The notes beneath the pieces are model-generated. The model saw only the letters and a program-made list of their open reading frames with translations. It searched no databases and had not been told where the DNA came from. From a virus, in IMG/VR virus record IMGVR_UViG_3300027832_000009, positions 23,336-87,335 of that record: DNA of 64,000 bases; one strand, written 5' to 3'. Position numbers and translations under genes: made by a program. Positions 51,671-59,957 of this stretch are shown here, in pieces; positions within the stretch are counted from its first letter, which is position 1, and the number at the start of each line of letters is the position of its first letter.

Positions 51671-52019
51671 TGCTGCTCTCCATTTTCTGAAGATGCTTAG
51701 CCTTTTCGGCCATTAACGCATCTGCGGCTGACAATAACGTAGCCTGCTTGGTTTGTAAAAATTGCTGCAGCGACAACGTTTGTTGCTGCAGTCGTATAAT
51801 CTCACTGGGTCCGCTTATGGGGCCACCTTGCCCAGTAACAAAGACCGTTGGCAGGTTCTCCAGCGGCGGCTGCCATGATAGTACGATAGCGGCCGACTGC
51901 AGCTCGGGATAATTGCTCAGCAAAGATTTCAGAAAAGTCTGAGATCCTGCCGCTACACTCTCCCAGAACAGCGGTTTAATGCTGACAGTGTCATCAGAAT
52001 TTGTCGGTAACTGCGACAT
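51633..52019 (-). CDS. Hypothetical protein
   Basis: A 128-residue protein, ATG at 52019 behind AAGG. The last 60 residues are a probable coiled coil (IIRLQQQTLSLQQFLQTKQA). No family was recognised. It overlaps both neighbours. Confidence 0.65.
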   Translation of the reverse strand: MSQLPTNSDDTVSIKPLFWESVAAGSQTFLKSLLSNYPELQSAAIVLSWQPPLENLPTVFVTGQGGPISGPSEIIRLQQQTLSLQQFLQTKQATLLSAADALMAEKAKHLQKMESSIAATTNHPNIGR

Positions 52020-52440
52020 CGAAAACCTTACCTAAAAGAGTCAAAATACGCGTTATGGCCAAGCTGTAGACCGGAAGCCGTAACAGTTCTTGCGCCCAGC
52101 TTGGTGTCATCGCGGTTATCAATAACCAAACCAGAATCCAAAAAGGTAGCTGATAACGCTGACAAAACTTGCAAGTTAACAGCTCTGCCAACAAACACGG
52201 GCACCAGGCATAGAAGACAGCCGGCCCTGTTTCCACAGTGACCTCTGGCAGCTTCTCCAACTCAGCTACAAATGCGTCCGTACCCTCGGGATCGTCACAC
52301 CGTTCTGTGACCTGCCTAACAACTGTCCGCCAACGCTCGAAAATGCTGCCGTTAGCCCACACGTCCATCGCGGCACTGGCTGCAAGTCCTGCTAAAACCA
52401 GATCTGTTAAGGTTATAATCTGAATTCTCCTCGGCCCCAA
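51994..52440 (-). CDS. Membrane protein, possibly DUF1360-like
   Basis: Up to 148 residues. Two or three hydrophobic segments (TLTDLVLAGLAASAAMD, PFWILVWLLITAM, LPVYSLAITRILTLLG) and WCPCLLAELLTCKFCQRYQ, a cysteine-containing turn before a helix that recalls DUF1360 membrane proteins. The start is unclear: a TTG at 52440 lacks a binding site, while GAGGAG lies seven bases ahead of an ATT at about 52419. Confidence 0.6.
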   Translation of the reverse strand: MGPRRIQIITLTDLVLAGLAASAAMDVWANGSIFERWRTVVRQVTERCDDPEGTDAFVAELEKLPEVTVETGPAVFYAWCPCLLAELLTCKFCQRYQLPFWILVWLLITAMTPSWAQELLRLPVYSLAITRILTLLGKVFDVAVTDKF

Positions 52441-52631
52441 AGTTGCGTGTGGCCAGCATCCGGTTGCGTGATCTGTGCCTGTCTGGCAATATCAGCACCC
52501 GGGAAAGGGTACGCCAATGGTATGTTGTGAATAGGGTGTCTGGCTGGAGCTAGCCTGCTGCCTCCGCCTGTGGTCGCAGAAGCTTTCCCTTTTCTCATCA
52601 TGTACAATAGAGCGCTGCTGGACACACGCAT
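52413..52631 (-). CDS. Small hypothetical protein
   Basis: A 72-residue protein, ATG at 52631 with AAGGGG six bases upstream. Proline, glycine and alanine rich, with no clear domain. It overlaps the next gene by 28 bases. Confidence 0.6.
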   Translation of the reverse strand: MRVSSSALLYMMRKGKASATTGGGSRLAPARHPIHNIPLAYPFPGADIARQAQITQPDAGHTQLWGRGEFRL

Positions 52632-52662
52632 AAAGATCCCCTTCAGTTACCAAGACAGGAAT

Positions 52663-52818
52663 TTACACCCTGCTGTAGATATTATGAGACACAAGCCAAA
52701 TCATGAAAATCACCGGATCTGTTGTGATAGCATACAGTATACCTGCTGCTGCCGTACACCATAATGCAGATTTACCGATACACAGCCACTCCAAATACGA
52801 ATCACCAGTAGTAAACAT
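52663..52818 (-). CDS. Small membrane protein divergent from the terminase
   Basis: A 51-residue protein from the ATG at 52818 with GAGGTGG seven bases ahead. SALWCTAAAGILYAITTDP and VIFMIWLVSHNI are probable membrane helices. Its start is one base from the divergent terminase ATG (CATTATG), an unusually tight arrangement in which each gene's leader lies in the other's coding region. No family was recognised. Confidence 0.55.
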   Translation of the reverse strand: MFTTGDSYLEWLCIGKSALWCTAAAGILYAITTDPVIFMIWLVSHNIYSRV

Positions 52819-52819
52819 T

Positions 52820-54700
52820 ATGACCACCTCTAAAAATAGTGCGACAGACCGCAGCGTCATAAAATCTGGACGCAAGAACGGACAATCGCAGCTTACTGTT
52901 TCTGAACAACTCCATCACCTTAAAAAATTCGCAGCCGCTGGCGGCTTACACACGATAGAGCCACTGCTGCCAGTATGCCTGTCGTTAAATGGTAAGCCTT
53001 ACGACCTTGAAGACCATTTTGCATTCTCTCCGATCTATAAAACCAGGATGCCGTCCCAGTGCGTAATTGTCAGCGGGCGACAGGTTGGAAAATCCGCCAA
53101 CCAAGCTGCCCACTCCGTACTTCTGTCTAACCTCCGATCATACTTTCGTACACTATTTATAACGCCTCTGTATGAGCAGGTACGGCGTTTCTCTGCTAAC
53201 TATGTAACCCCGTTTATAAATCAGTCTCCAATTAAATCTTTGTGGACAGGAACCAATACGCAGAACTCTGTATTGAGTAAAACCTTCCGTAATAATTCGT
53301 TGATGACATTTTCATTTACCGGCACTAATTGTGACAGGGTTCGCGGTGCCTCTAGTGACTGTGTTATAATCGACGAGATTCAAGACTTTGACAGCGACCA
53401 CTTCCCTATTATCAAGGAGACTATGTCTCACTCCGAATGGGGTATATCCAGGTACACGGGAACACCCAAGACACTTGACAACACCATACATGGGTTATGG
53501 AAAAGAAGCTCACAGGCGGAGTGGTTCGTACCGTGTGGTTGCGGTGTCGAGAATATCCCGTCTCTGGAGTACCATCTGGAAGCCATGATTGGACCGTTCC
53601 GCAATGACATTAGTGAAAATGCACCCGGTACTATTTGCTATAATTGCCGTAAACCGGTTAACCCACGAGGCGGTCACTGGGTTCACCGGTACCCGGATAG
53701 GCGGTGGGATTTTGCTGGGTACCATATACCGCAGCTTATTATGCCTTTGCACTACTCCAGCCCCAGAAAATGGGACGAGTTGCTCGCTAAACAGCGGGGG
53801 TGGGGCAACTACACACAAGCCAGGTTTTATAACGAGGTACTGGGTGAGTCTGTTGACGCAGGGCAGCAACTTGTTTCCGAGACCGAACTAAAGAGGTCGG
53901 CTAGTCTGCCGTGGGCTAACAATACCAGCAAACCAGACAAGCTCATGCTGGAGCATCTGAGGCATTACACCACCAGAGTACTAGCTGTTGACTGGGGTGG
54001 TGGTGGGGAGGCCGGCGTCAGTTTCACGACACTCGCGCTGCTCGGTTTTTCTCCGGATGGGAAAATACACTGCTTGTGGGGTAAGAAGCTGGTCGCATCG
54101 CAAGAGCACCTACGAGAAGCCAAAGAGATTATGCACTGGATGCAGATATTCTCTCCGGATTTTCTGGTGCATGACTACACTGGTGCGGGTGTTGTGAGAG
54201 AAGCTGTTCTGGTGCAGGCCGGGTTCAGGTTGGATCGGGTTATGCCAATCGAGTATATCCGGGCTGGTATAGGGAACATGATGCGGTATATCCCACCCTC
54301 GATTCTTCACAACCGTGGTCGTTACAGGTTGGACAAGACGCGATCACTACTGTGGACTTGTCAGGCGATAAAGTTGGGTTTTCTTACGTTTTTCGAATAC
54401 GACCACGTCAATGACGACAACCCAGGACTTCTGCACGACTTCCTGGCGTTGGTAGAATCCAAGACCGAGAGCCGACTGGCGGGGGACATCTACACGATCG
54501 TAAGAAACCAGATGCTCTCAGATGACTTCGCTCAAGCGATCAACATTGGTTGTTGTGCGTTGTGGCACATCAACGGAGCCTGGCCGAATTTTGCAGACGC
54601 CGCGGCAGTGGGGCAGATCTCTATTGAGGGATTGCGGGCTTTCGATAATTGTGAGTGGGATGATGTGTCCGGCAGCAGTATATTCAACACCACGCAGTAG
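52820..54700 (+). CDS. terL: Terminase large subunit
   Basis: A 626-residue packaging motor: an ATPase that pumps DNA through the portal and a nuclease that cuts concatemers. Walker A is SGRQVGKS (85-92) and Walker B VIIDEIQDFD (182-191), with GTPKT the coupling motif. VLAVDWGGGGEAG, DFLVHDYTGAG and the late LLHDFLALVES supply RNase H-like nuclease acidic residues. An inserted zinc site is seen as PCGCG and CYNCRKP. The ATG at 52820 is chosen because a minus-strand gene with a good ribosome binding site starts one base away; an earlier ATG at 52703 would be the complement of that gene. It has the opposite orientation to most of the window. Confidence 0.9.
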   Translation: MTTSKNSATDRSVIKSGRKNGQSQLTVSEQLHHLKKFAAAGGLHTIEPLLPVCLSLNGKPYDLEDHFAFSPIYKTRMPSQCVIVSGRQVGKSANQAAHSVLLSNLRSYFRTLFITPLYEQVRRFSANYVTPFINQSPIKSLWTGTNTQNSVLSKTFRNNSLMTFSFTGTNCDRVRGASSDCVIIDEIQDFDSDHFPIIKETMSHSEWGISRYTGTPKTLDNTIHGLWKRSSQAEWFVPCGCGVENIPSLEYHLEAMIGPFRNDISENAPGTICYNCRKPVNPRGGHWVHRYPDRRWDFAGYHIPQLIMPLHYSSPRKWDELLAKQRGWGNYTQARFYNEVLGESVDAGQQLVSETELKRSASLPWANNTSKPDKLMLEHLRHYTTRVLAVDWGGGGEAGVSFTTLALLGFSPDGKIHCLWGKKLVASQEHLREAKEIMHWMQIFSPDFLVHDYTGAGVVREAVLVQAGFRLDRVMPIEYIRAGIGNMMRYIPPSILHNRGRYRLDKTRSLLWTCQAIKLGFLTFFEYDHVNDDNPGLLHDFLALVESKTESRLAGDIYTIVRNQMLSDDFAQAINIGCCALWHINGAWPNFADAAAVGQISIEGLRAFDNCEWDDVSGSSIFNTTQ

Positions 54701-54807
54701 CCCGCTCTTCGCTGCTATCTTCCATTATTTTCCTTTAACCTGTATTATGTGACACTTCGAACACCGGCTAACAGGTTGCCGATTCTACCCAGCTCAGGGA
54801 GCACGTT

Positions 54808-55968
54808 ATGCTTATCGTAGATCAATCAACAGATATCAGTGGGCAGGTTCTGCGACAGATCGCAGCAACACACCCTCTTCCTCTTTTCGTAAAGTCTGCA
54901 GGAGAGGCATCTAATCTGGGAGACACGGAGGAGCTGGCTGCGCATATTTACGCTTACCAACAGCAGCGGATGTTCCCTTGCCATACGAAGTCGGCTACGT
55001 GGTTATCTGCTGCGTATTTTGCCCAGCAGCAAGACTCTGTACACCCAGCGGACAGGCCGCAGATTGTAGATCACCTACAGAAGCAGGCTAATTTCTTCAA
55101 CATCGGCCCAGTCGTTGCAACGATCCTTGCCGCACCTGTGTTTGAAGAGGAGTCCCTCCCGGACAGCAGTTACGCGCTGATCGTCAAGACCGCAGATGAT
55201 CGCACGGAGCGGCTACTTCCTTTGCGGGATGCAGAAGAAGTGAAGGTTGCCGCGGACTGGTTCTACGCTGGGTGGAAGGATATGCCGTTCGATATTCGGC
55301 ACGAGATCGCTACACGTATCCACAGCAAACTGGCTGAGAGTGACACCACAGAGAACCACGAGCAGCTCGAGAAGACAGCCGGCATGGGTTTCTGTGACAA
55401 GGATGATATTGTGAGTGCGTGGGCGGTGCGAGGGCTGTTGACCCGCTCAACATTCCCCGAGCACTCCAAGCAGGCGATCGAGATCGCTGAGACCGTCAGG
55501 AAGGCTGATATTGATCTCCGGGATACCTCTCTCCGGATCAAGATGGCCGCCACAATGGATGATTTCGATATCGCTACGAATCTTCGCAGCCGGTATTGTG
55601 ACACCATCACCTGGCCAGAGAACACACTGTTCCACATCACTGAAAAGCAGGCTATGGCGTTTGTTGATGACCATGTCATGCTGTTGAATGGGTCTGTGTA
55701 CAAGAAAGCAGATCTCGCCAAGATCAGCAGTGGTCAGCTGCAGGACTGGCTTGGTGATGCTTTCGCAGACAAGTGCGGGGGTGTGCTGCCAGACCCGGAA
55801 AGGATTGCGAAAGCTGCTGCAGCATTGAATGAAGACAGCACGCGGCTGTTTAATAAACTGGCACAATCTGCCGGTATCTATCCGACAGCTGTAGGTCCGG
55901 AACCAGTGCCGTCACTGTCACAGGCGCAAATTGACAGTTTTGCCAGTAGCTATATGCCGGTGGTGTGA
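54808..55968 (+). CDS. Hypothetical protein downstream of terminase
   Basis: A 386-residue protein, ATG at 54808 behind GGGAG. Mostly helical and acidic, with no recognised motif. It is the only other gene on the plus strand here and probably shares a transcript with the terminase; virion assembly or scaffolding is possible. Confidence 0.8.
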   Translation: MLIVDQSTDISGQVLRQIAATHPLPLFVKSAGEASNLGDTEELAAHIYAYQQQRMFPCHTKSATWLSAAYFAQQQDSVHPADRPQIVDHLQKQANFFNIGPVVATILAAPVFEEESLPDSSYALIVKTADDRTERLLPLRDAEEVKVAADWFYAGWKDMPFDIRHEIATRIHSKLAESDTTENHEQLEKTAGMGFCDKDDIVSAWAVRGLLTRSTFPEHSKQAIEIAETVRKADIDLRDTSLRIKMAATMDDFDIATNLRSRYCDTITWPENTLFHITEKQAMAFVDDHVMLLNGSVYKKADLAKISSGQLQDWLGDAFADKCGGVLPDPERIAKAAAALNEDSTRLFNKLAQSAGIYPTAVGPEPVPSLSQAQIDSFASSYMPVV

Positions 55969-55977
55969 GCATCAAAC

Positions 55978-56007
55978 ACCTGGCGGCTATTGCTGCAGCC
56001 GCCAGGT
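55978..56007. terminator. Bidirectional hairpin between converging genes
   Basis: ACCTGGCGGCT and AGCCGCCAGGT form a perfect 11-bp stem with an eight-base loop, followed on the plus strand by TTGGTTG. It lies between the stops of two converging genes (55968 and 56021). Confidence 0.75.
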
Positions 56008-56020
56008 TTGGTTGAGTATT

Positions 56021-56773
56021 CTACACATCTGCCTGAATTGTGACGTGTGTCACTGACGTGTTACAGATTTGCTTTGGCTGTAACACTGTCTCCCATCTCG
56101 GATCCCGGTCAGACCAGCAAAACCTGCATTTAGCGCAGGTCATGGTTGTTGCCAGCTGCACACCGTTTTCTACAGGGCAAACCATCACACTGTTACCCTT
56201 CTTGAGTACAGTCTTGGTGTTGTCTCGAAAAATCAGGTCTGCATCTTTTGGTGCTGCGGCCGCATCTGCGTCATCAACAGCTAGGTACGCTCTGCGGATT
56301 CCTGCGATATACGGTGCCGCAGAATCGTCTCGGTCCATTGACCACCAGAGTTGCATGTTTGGTACAGCCCCCAGCTTCAAGAGAGGGATCAGGAGCTCCT
56401 CTACACGCCAGGATCTCGTGTACGCGTAGAATTGCACGTTCTTCAGGTTCTGGGCGACCTCGACCCATTTTCGGATGTAGTCAGGGCTGTAGAAGTCCCC
56501 GCTGACATGCACGCGAACCACATTTACACACATTGAGCTTATCTTTGCTGTGATCCAAGCTGCGAAGTTCTCTGACTCCGCCAGATCTTTGTTCTTTTGC
56601 AAAATGTCGATGTTTCTCGGCATGCGAAAGAAACCGGCTTTTGCGTAACACAAGGCTTTGCACGTCGCTGTCTCTCCGGGACACGTGTGGGCCGCACCAG
56701 CAGGCAATGACCATGCCCCGACAGTGCGGCCCAGTTTGGAATTTCCGAAGGTGACAGCCGAGTGAGTTATCAT
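56021..56773 (-). CDS. Gp88-domain phage protein
   Basis: A 250-residue protein matching the domain named for mycobacteriophage gene product 88 (PF17338). NSKLGRTVGAWSLPAGAAHT, TCPGETATCKALCYAKAGFF, VRVHVSGDFYSPDYIRKWVE and FYAYTRSWRVEEL are the conserved blocks; the TCPG...C...CYA cysteines and H-x-S-G-D-F suggest a metal site, and CAKCRFCWSD near the end adds more cysteines. The family has no established biochemical role. ATG at 56773 with AGGT upstream. Confidence 0.85.
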   Translation of the reverse strand: MITHSAVTFGNSKLGRTVGAWSLPAGAAHTCPGETATCKALCYAKAGFFRMPRNIDILQKNKDLAESENFAAWITAKISSMCVNVVRVHVSGDFYSPDYIRKWVEVAQNLKNVQFYAYTRSWRVEELLIPLLKLGAVPNMQLWWSMDRDDSAAPYIAGIRRAYLAVDDADAAAAPKDADLIFRDNTKTVLKKGNSVMVCPVENGVQLATTMTCAKCRFCWSDRDPRWETVLQPKQICNTSVTHVTIQADV

Positions 56774-56806
56774 ACATTTACCTACTCAGCGGCACCCGGC
56801 AACACA

Positions 56807-58000
56807 TTAACCCATATCAATAGCACGGGTTGGCCGCTGACGATCTTCGCCATAACGATCCCTCGCTACCTGCAAGGGTTGTGATAAAAAACGCTTTAAG
56901 TCTTCCTGCTCTGTCAGCCTTTGCGGGCTGCTCCATGGTCGCACCTCCGTCGGAGCATCATGACGAACAGGTGTTGCTAACAAATACGACCGCACGAACA
57001 CTGCAACAGAGTTAGGTAGTGCGACACCGATACGTAAACTGGTCTGCAGCATAGAACGTATAGCTGGTAAGTTGGCTAACCACCTCTTAGCCTCTATCCC
57101 ACCAGTCATACTCGCTGCAACGAAGTAGTCCGGGTCTTTGCTGTGCAGGGATAGGCAGTTAGCCACAGCCCAATTGAGTGTGCTATACAACAATTCCGGA
57201 GCCATCTCAGTTATCCGAACCTGCACTGGCGAGCCTGCGGGTCCTGGTAGCGTCCAGTTCTCTGCATTGTGCCAATCTGGCACAATCTGGGTAGCGGATA
57301 AAGCAGCTATGTTGCTAACTGCTGCTCGTCGAGCAGGTGTGGCGACCGGCTGATGGGTAGGTACAACAGGTGCAATAGATCCTCCTCTACGTTGACTGTT
57401 ATGTGGATTGACAGTACTGTAATTGGGTGGGCTATTACTAGTACGAACAGGCTGGGTTGCTCGAGTGCTTGACGACAGCCCAAAAGCTAAATTCAGAACA
57501 TGTCGTTGATGCTCTCGCTCCGCAGCTTGCGTGTTGGTATCGGCATTGGTTAAGGTAGGGGTAACTGAGTTTGCAACGGCAAGGCTATCCTCGCTAGCAC
57601 GTCCTTCTGCAACCTCCAACCTGATTCGCTCTTCAATTACGACTTGAAGTTGTGCCGGGGTAGTTTCCGCTAGAGACCTACGAATCAACTCCCTGGACAC
57701 GCCAGTCATGATCACTAGCTGATCTTCTATAATCGCTAACCTTCTCTGTCTTACAACAGGGCTGTTATCGTGCAATTCAGCAACACTCGCAGCAATGTCC
57801 CTGAGTTCCTCGATAGATGCTAACCAGCGTAGTTGCACAGCGTCCCGCTCACTCGCTCCGCCGCCCTCCCAGCTCCAGCTAGTGGACTGACCACGTTGTT
57901 GTGGATAATTTCTTCCCCACATATCTCTAGTAGCTTGTGCTACTTGCTCTGGGGTACGTCTTGCACCACCCGGTTGTGCCCTGCTGCCAGCGATTGTCAT
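56807..58000 (-). CDS. Hypothetical protein
   Basis: A 397-residue protein, ATG at 58000 behind AGGGA. Helical N-terminus (residues 45-140), a low-complexity middle (SNSPPNYSTVNPHNSQRRGG), and a globular C-terminal half (APELLYSTLNWAVANCLSL). No family is recognised. It is transcribed with the Ycf46-like cluster and may belong to it. Confidence 0.7.
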   Translation of the reverse strand: MTIAGSRAQPGGARRTPEQVAQATRDMWGRNYPQQRGQSTSWSWEGGGASERDAVQLRWLASIEELRDIAASVAELHDNSPVVRQRRLAIIEDQLVIMTGVSRELIRRSLAETTPAQLQVVIEERIRLEVAEGRASEDSLAVANSVTPTLTNADTNTQAAEREHQRHVLNLAFGLSSSTRATQPVRTSNSPPNYSTVNPHNSQRRGGSIAPVVPTHQPVATPARRAAVSNIAALSATQIVPDWHNAENWTLPGPAGSPVQVRITEMAPELLYSTLNWAVANCLSLHSKDPDYFVAASMTGGIEAKRWLANLPAIRSMLQTSLRIGVALPNSVAVFVRSYLLATPVRHDAPTEVRPWSSPQRLTEQEDLKRFLSQPLQVARDRYGEDRQRPTRAIDMG

Positions 58001-58042
58001 GTCCCGTTCCCTCTACCTGCCAGCAGGTTACTGCAAGCAGAA

Positions 58043-59239
58043 CTAAGATTCTACGTCATCGTTATCCATGAACAGCATCGCTCGGGACGGGCGACCCCCG
58101 TTGAGCTGCTGCATGGTACGTTCCATCTCCTCTGCAGAAGACACCTCTGCGCGGATCTGGCCGATCTGGCTTCTGAAGGTCTCAGCAATCCGCGGTATTG
58201 TGCCGTCCACTGCCCGCAAATCTGCTGGTGCAACGTTGTTCAGAAGTGTCTTCACTTCTGCCATCTGTTGCAATAATCGGTCCGTTGCTACAAATTTGAA
58301 ATCCTCCAGCTTCTCCAGGGCTCGTCGTACTGTCTCAAATGTCCTAGCAGTGACACGCCCGTTGCGAGATATCAGATTCTCCACATTTTCCAGTGTGCGT
58401 GCAAGCTCCTCTCTAGGTTCTCTGATCATGCTGGCGATAGCCAGCTCGACCTGCTCTGTGCATGCCTGCCGGATAACGTCCGCGTGCTCGTTCAAATCAC
58501 CCAGCGACAGCACAGTAGGCTGCCCTGCTGTATCTGTAGCCAGTTCCATTGGCGTAACACTGAGGTTGAACTTGCCACGCATTGCCGCAGTTGTCTGTGG
58601 AATACGTGCTCTGATAGCATCCCAGCACGGGCATTTGGCCTCAAGCTGCTGCATGATGGATGCGTAGTCTGCAGTGAACGCATTCACAGCTTCCCAGAAG
58701 CAGTAAGCTACGGACTGCTCTGTCTTGAGCGGATCGTACACTGGTGTTGCGTCACCCAGCCGCTCAATCGGTGTAGCAGCACCCAGTCGCTCCCGCAACC
58801 TGCCCAGTTCGTAAGAGCTCATCAGCCCGTCCTCGCCTCTCGCAAGCTGATACTTGAGCGAGCCGATAGTCTGACCAAACAATTGCCCCATGAAGGACGA
58901 AACGGCAGACTTCGGGATAATCCGTACACCATTTACAGCGAATCCTACGCTGAACCGATTCTTCAGTGCAGAGATTCTCGCTGTGATAGTGTCAAACCTG
59001 GCTTTCCACGGTTTGTTGTCCGCATCCACAGGAAACTTGTCGGTCATCAGTTTTACACGTGGTGTTGTGACAGCTTCTGTCACAATACGTCCGCCGACAT
59101 TTACCTCGGCACCTTTCGGTAATTGAATGTGGCCCCTCCACACACTTAGAGTCGGGGACATCAACACGACATTCTCTGTCAGGAAGGTCGTGCTTACATC
59201 TGTTTCTGTTGTCATCGGTTCGTCTTCCAGTACCGGCAT
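58043..59239 (-). CDS. Possible DUF3150 family protein
   Basis: A 398-residue protein from the ATG at 59239 behind AGGAGGTGG, a very strong site. LSVWRGHIQLPKG, MTDKFPVDADNKPWKARFD, FAVNGVRIIPKSAVSSFMG are in an order reminiscent of DUF3150 proteins, which often sit near AAA+ ATPases in phages and integrative elements. The C-terminal third is helical. The assignment is from remembered pattern only. Here the AAA+ gene is three genes upstream. Confidence 0.65.
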   Translation of the reverse strand: MPVLEDEPMTTETDVSTTFLTENVVLMSPTLSVWRGHIQLPKGAEVNVGGRIVTEAVTTPRVKLMTDKFPVDADNKPWKARFDTITARISALKNRFSVGFAVNGVRIIPKSAVSSFMGQLFGQTIGSLKYQLARGEDGLMSSYELGRLRERLGAATPIERLGDATPVYDPLKTEQSVAYCFWEAVNAFTADYASIMQQLEAKCPCWDAIRARIPQTTAAMRGKFNLSVTPMELATDTAGQPTVLSLGDLNEHADVIRQACTEQVELAIASMIREPREELARTLENVENLISRNGRVTARTFETVRRALEKLEDFKFVATDRLLQQMAEVKTLLNNVAPADLRAVDGTIPRIAETFRSQIGQIRAEVSSAEEMERTMQQLNGGRPSRAMLFMDNDDVES

Positions 59240-59294
59240 GGTACCACCTCCTAAGAATTTGATAGTTCGCAAGGTTTGGTTACTGATAATGCTG

Positions 59295-59310
59295 TCAGAC
59301 AGCTGTCTGA
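59295..59310. promoter_or_regulatory. 16-bp perfect palindrome
   Basis: TCAGACAGCTGTCTGA is self-complementary and lies about 56 bases upstream of the strong start at 59239, in the gap 59240-59474. It could be an operator. The gap otherwise holds a plus-strand promoter and one structured repeat. Confidence 0.45.
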
Positions 59311-59422
59311 ACCCATCCTCAGTCCTCCCTCCGCCAAAGTTTTGGTCCAGAAATCTGCATGTCTAGTCCCCTCTGTTTCTTGTTATCTCGTGGTGCTGTT
59401 ACACAATTTTTTACCTGTGCAG

Positions 59423-59450
59423 TTGACCTGCCTCAAGTTCAGCGTATAGT
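59423..59450 (+). promoter_or_regulatory. Sigma70-like promoter facing the structured repeat
   Basis: TTGACC, 16 bases, TATAGT on the plus strand. A start about seven bases on would put the structured repeat (59457-59484) at the very 5' end of the RNA. No plus-strand gene follows, so the product would be a short or antisense RNA against the gene at 59475-59873. Confidence 0.5.
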
Positions 59451-59456
59451 GCTAGT

Positions 59457-59484
59457 CATGCCTCTGCAGAGGCTTCATTTCTGC
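59457..59484 (+). repeat. Family-B structured repeat in opposite orientation
   Basis: Plus-strand CAT, GCC, TCT, GCAGA, GGC, TTCATT, TCTGC: the reverse complement of all other copies, with both helices perfect. It overlaps the last ten bases of the gene at 59475 and directly follows the promoter at 59423-59450. Its TTCATT loop matches the copy at 3817. Confidence 0.8.
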
Positions 59485-59873
59485 AGACATACGCGCGGCG
59501 GGATGTTGTTAGCAACCAACCAGTCAACCTCTGCCGTTAACGCAGCGGTGTTGTTCGAGAACGGACCCAATACTGGTCCTTTAACCGGCAGCAGATCTGC
59601 CCACCACAGCTCCCTGTACGCAGAAGCCAGCGTTATTCCATCATCTGAATACTGGCAAAAGCACCCAGCTTCCTGATCCCGATCGCACAACCAGCGAACA
59701 GCTGCTTTGCTGAGTTCTGCACCTGGCTCAACGTGCGAGGCCCGGTTAGTCTCTGTTTCACCGAGCGTCTTGAGAACCTTATCCATGTCTGGGTTGTAGA
59801 TACCACGCACATGCTGCGTGTTGGACGACAACCCTGTTCGTGGTATCACAATGACCGTCTTCTTGTCTGCCAC
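59475..59873 (-). CDS. Hypothetical protein beside the DUF2997-like gene
   Basis: A 132-residue protein from a GTG at 59873 (GGGGCG upstream). Its beginning KKTVIVIPRTGLSSNTQ resembles TITIAIPRKGLSRGDRS of the DUF2997-like gene at 59958, suggesting a duplicated N-terminus. The C-terminal half (WWADLLPVKGPVLGPFSNN) is unassigned. It ends inside the structured repeat. Confidence 0.65.
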   Translation of the reverse strand: MADKKTVIVIPRTGLSSNTQHVRGIYNPDMDKVLKTLGETETNRASHVEPGAELSKAAVRWLCDRDQEAGCFCQYSDDGITLASAYRELWWADLLPVKGPVLGPFSNNTAALTAEVDWLVANNIPPRVCLQK

Positions 59874-59884
59874 AGCTTCGCCCC

Positions 59885-59919
59885 AAAAAAAGAAAGGCTG
59901 CGGATAAATATCCGCAGCC
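59885..59919 (-). terminator. Rho-independent terminator
   Basis: GGCTGCGGATA and TATCCGCAGCC form an 11-bp stem with a two-base loop, followed on the minus strand by TTTCTTTTTTT. It follows the DUF2997-like gene. Confidence 0.9.
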
Positions 59920-59957
59920 AGGGTAATTCAAGTTGCAACACACGGCCGCCAAGCTGG

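Noticed and set aside
52115-52128. Fourth copy of the GGTTATTAATAACC palindrome
   Set aside because: GGTTATCAATAACC has a central mismatch and lies inside a coding region, unlike the other three.
53510-53869. Minus-strand open frame inside the terminase gene
   Set aside because: The terminase motifs on the plus strand are clear; the antisense frame has no start signal.
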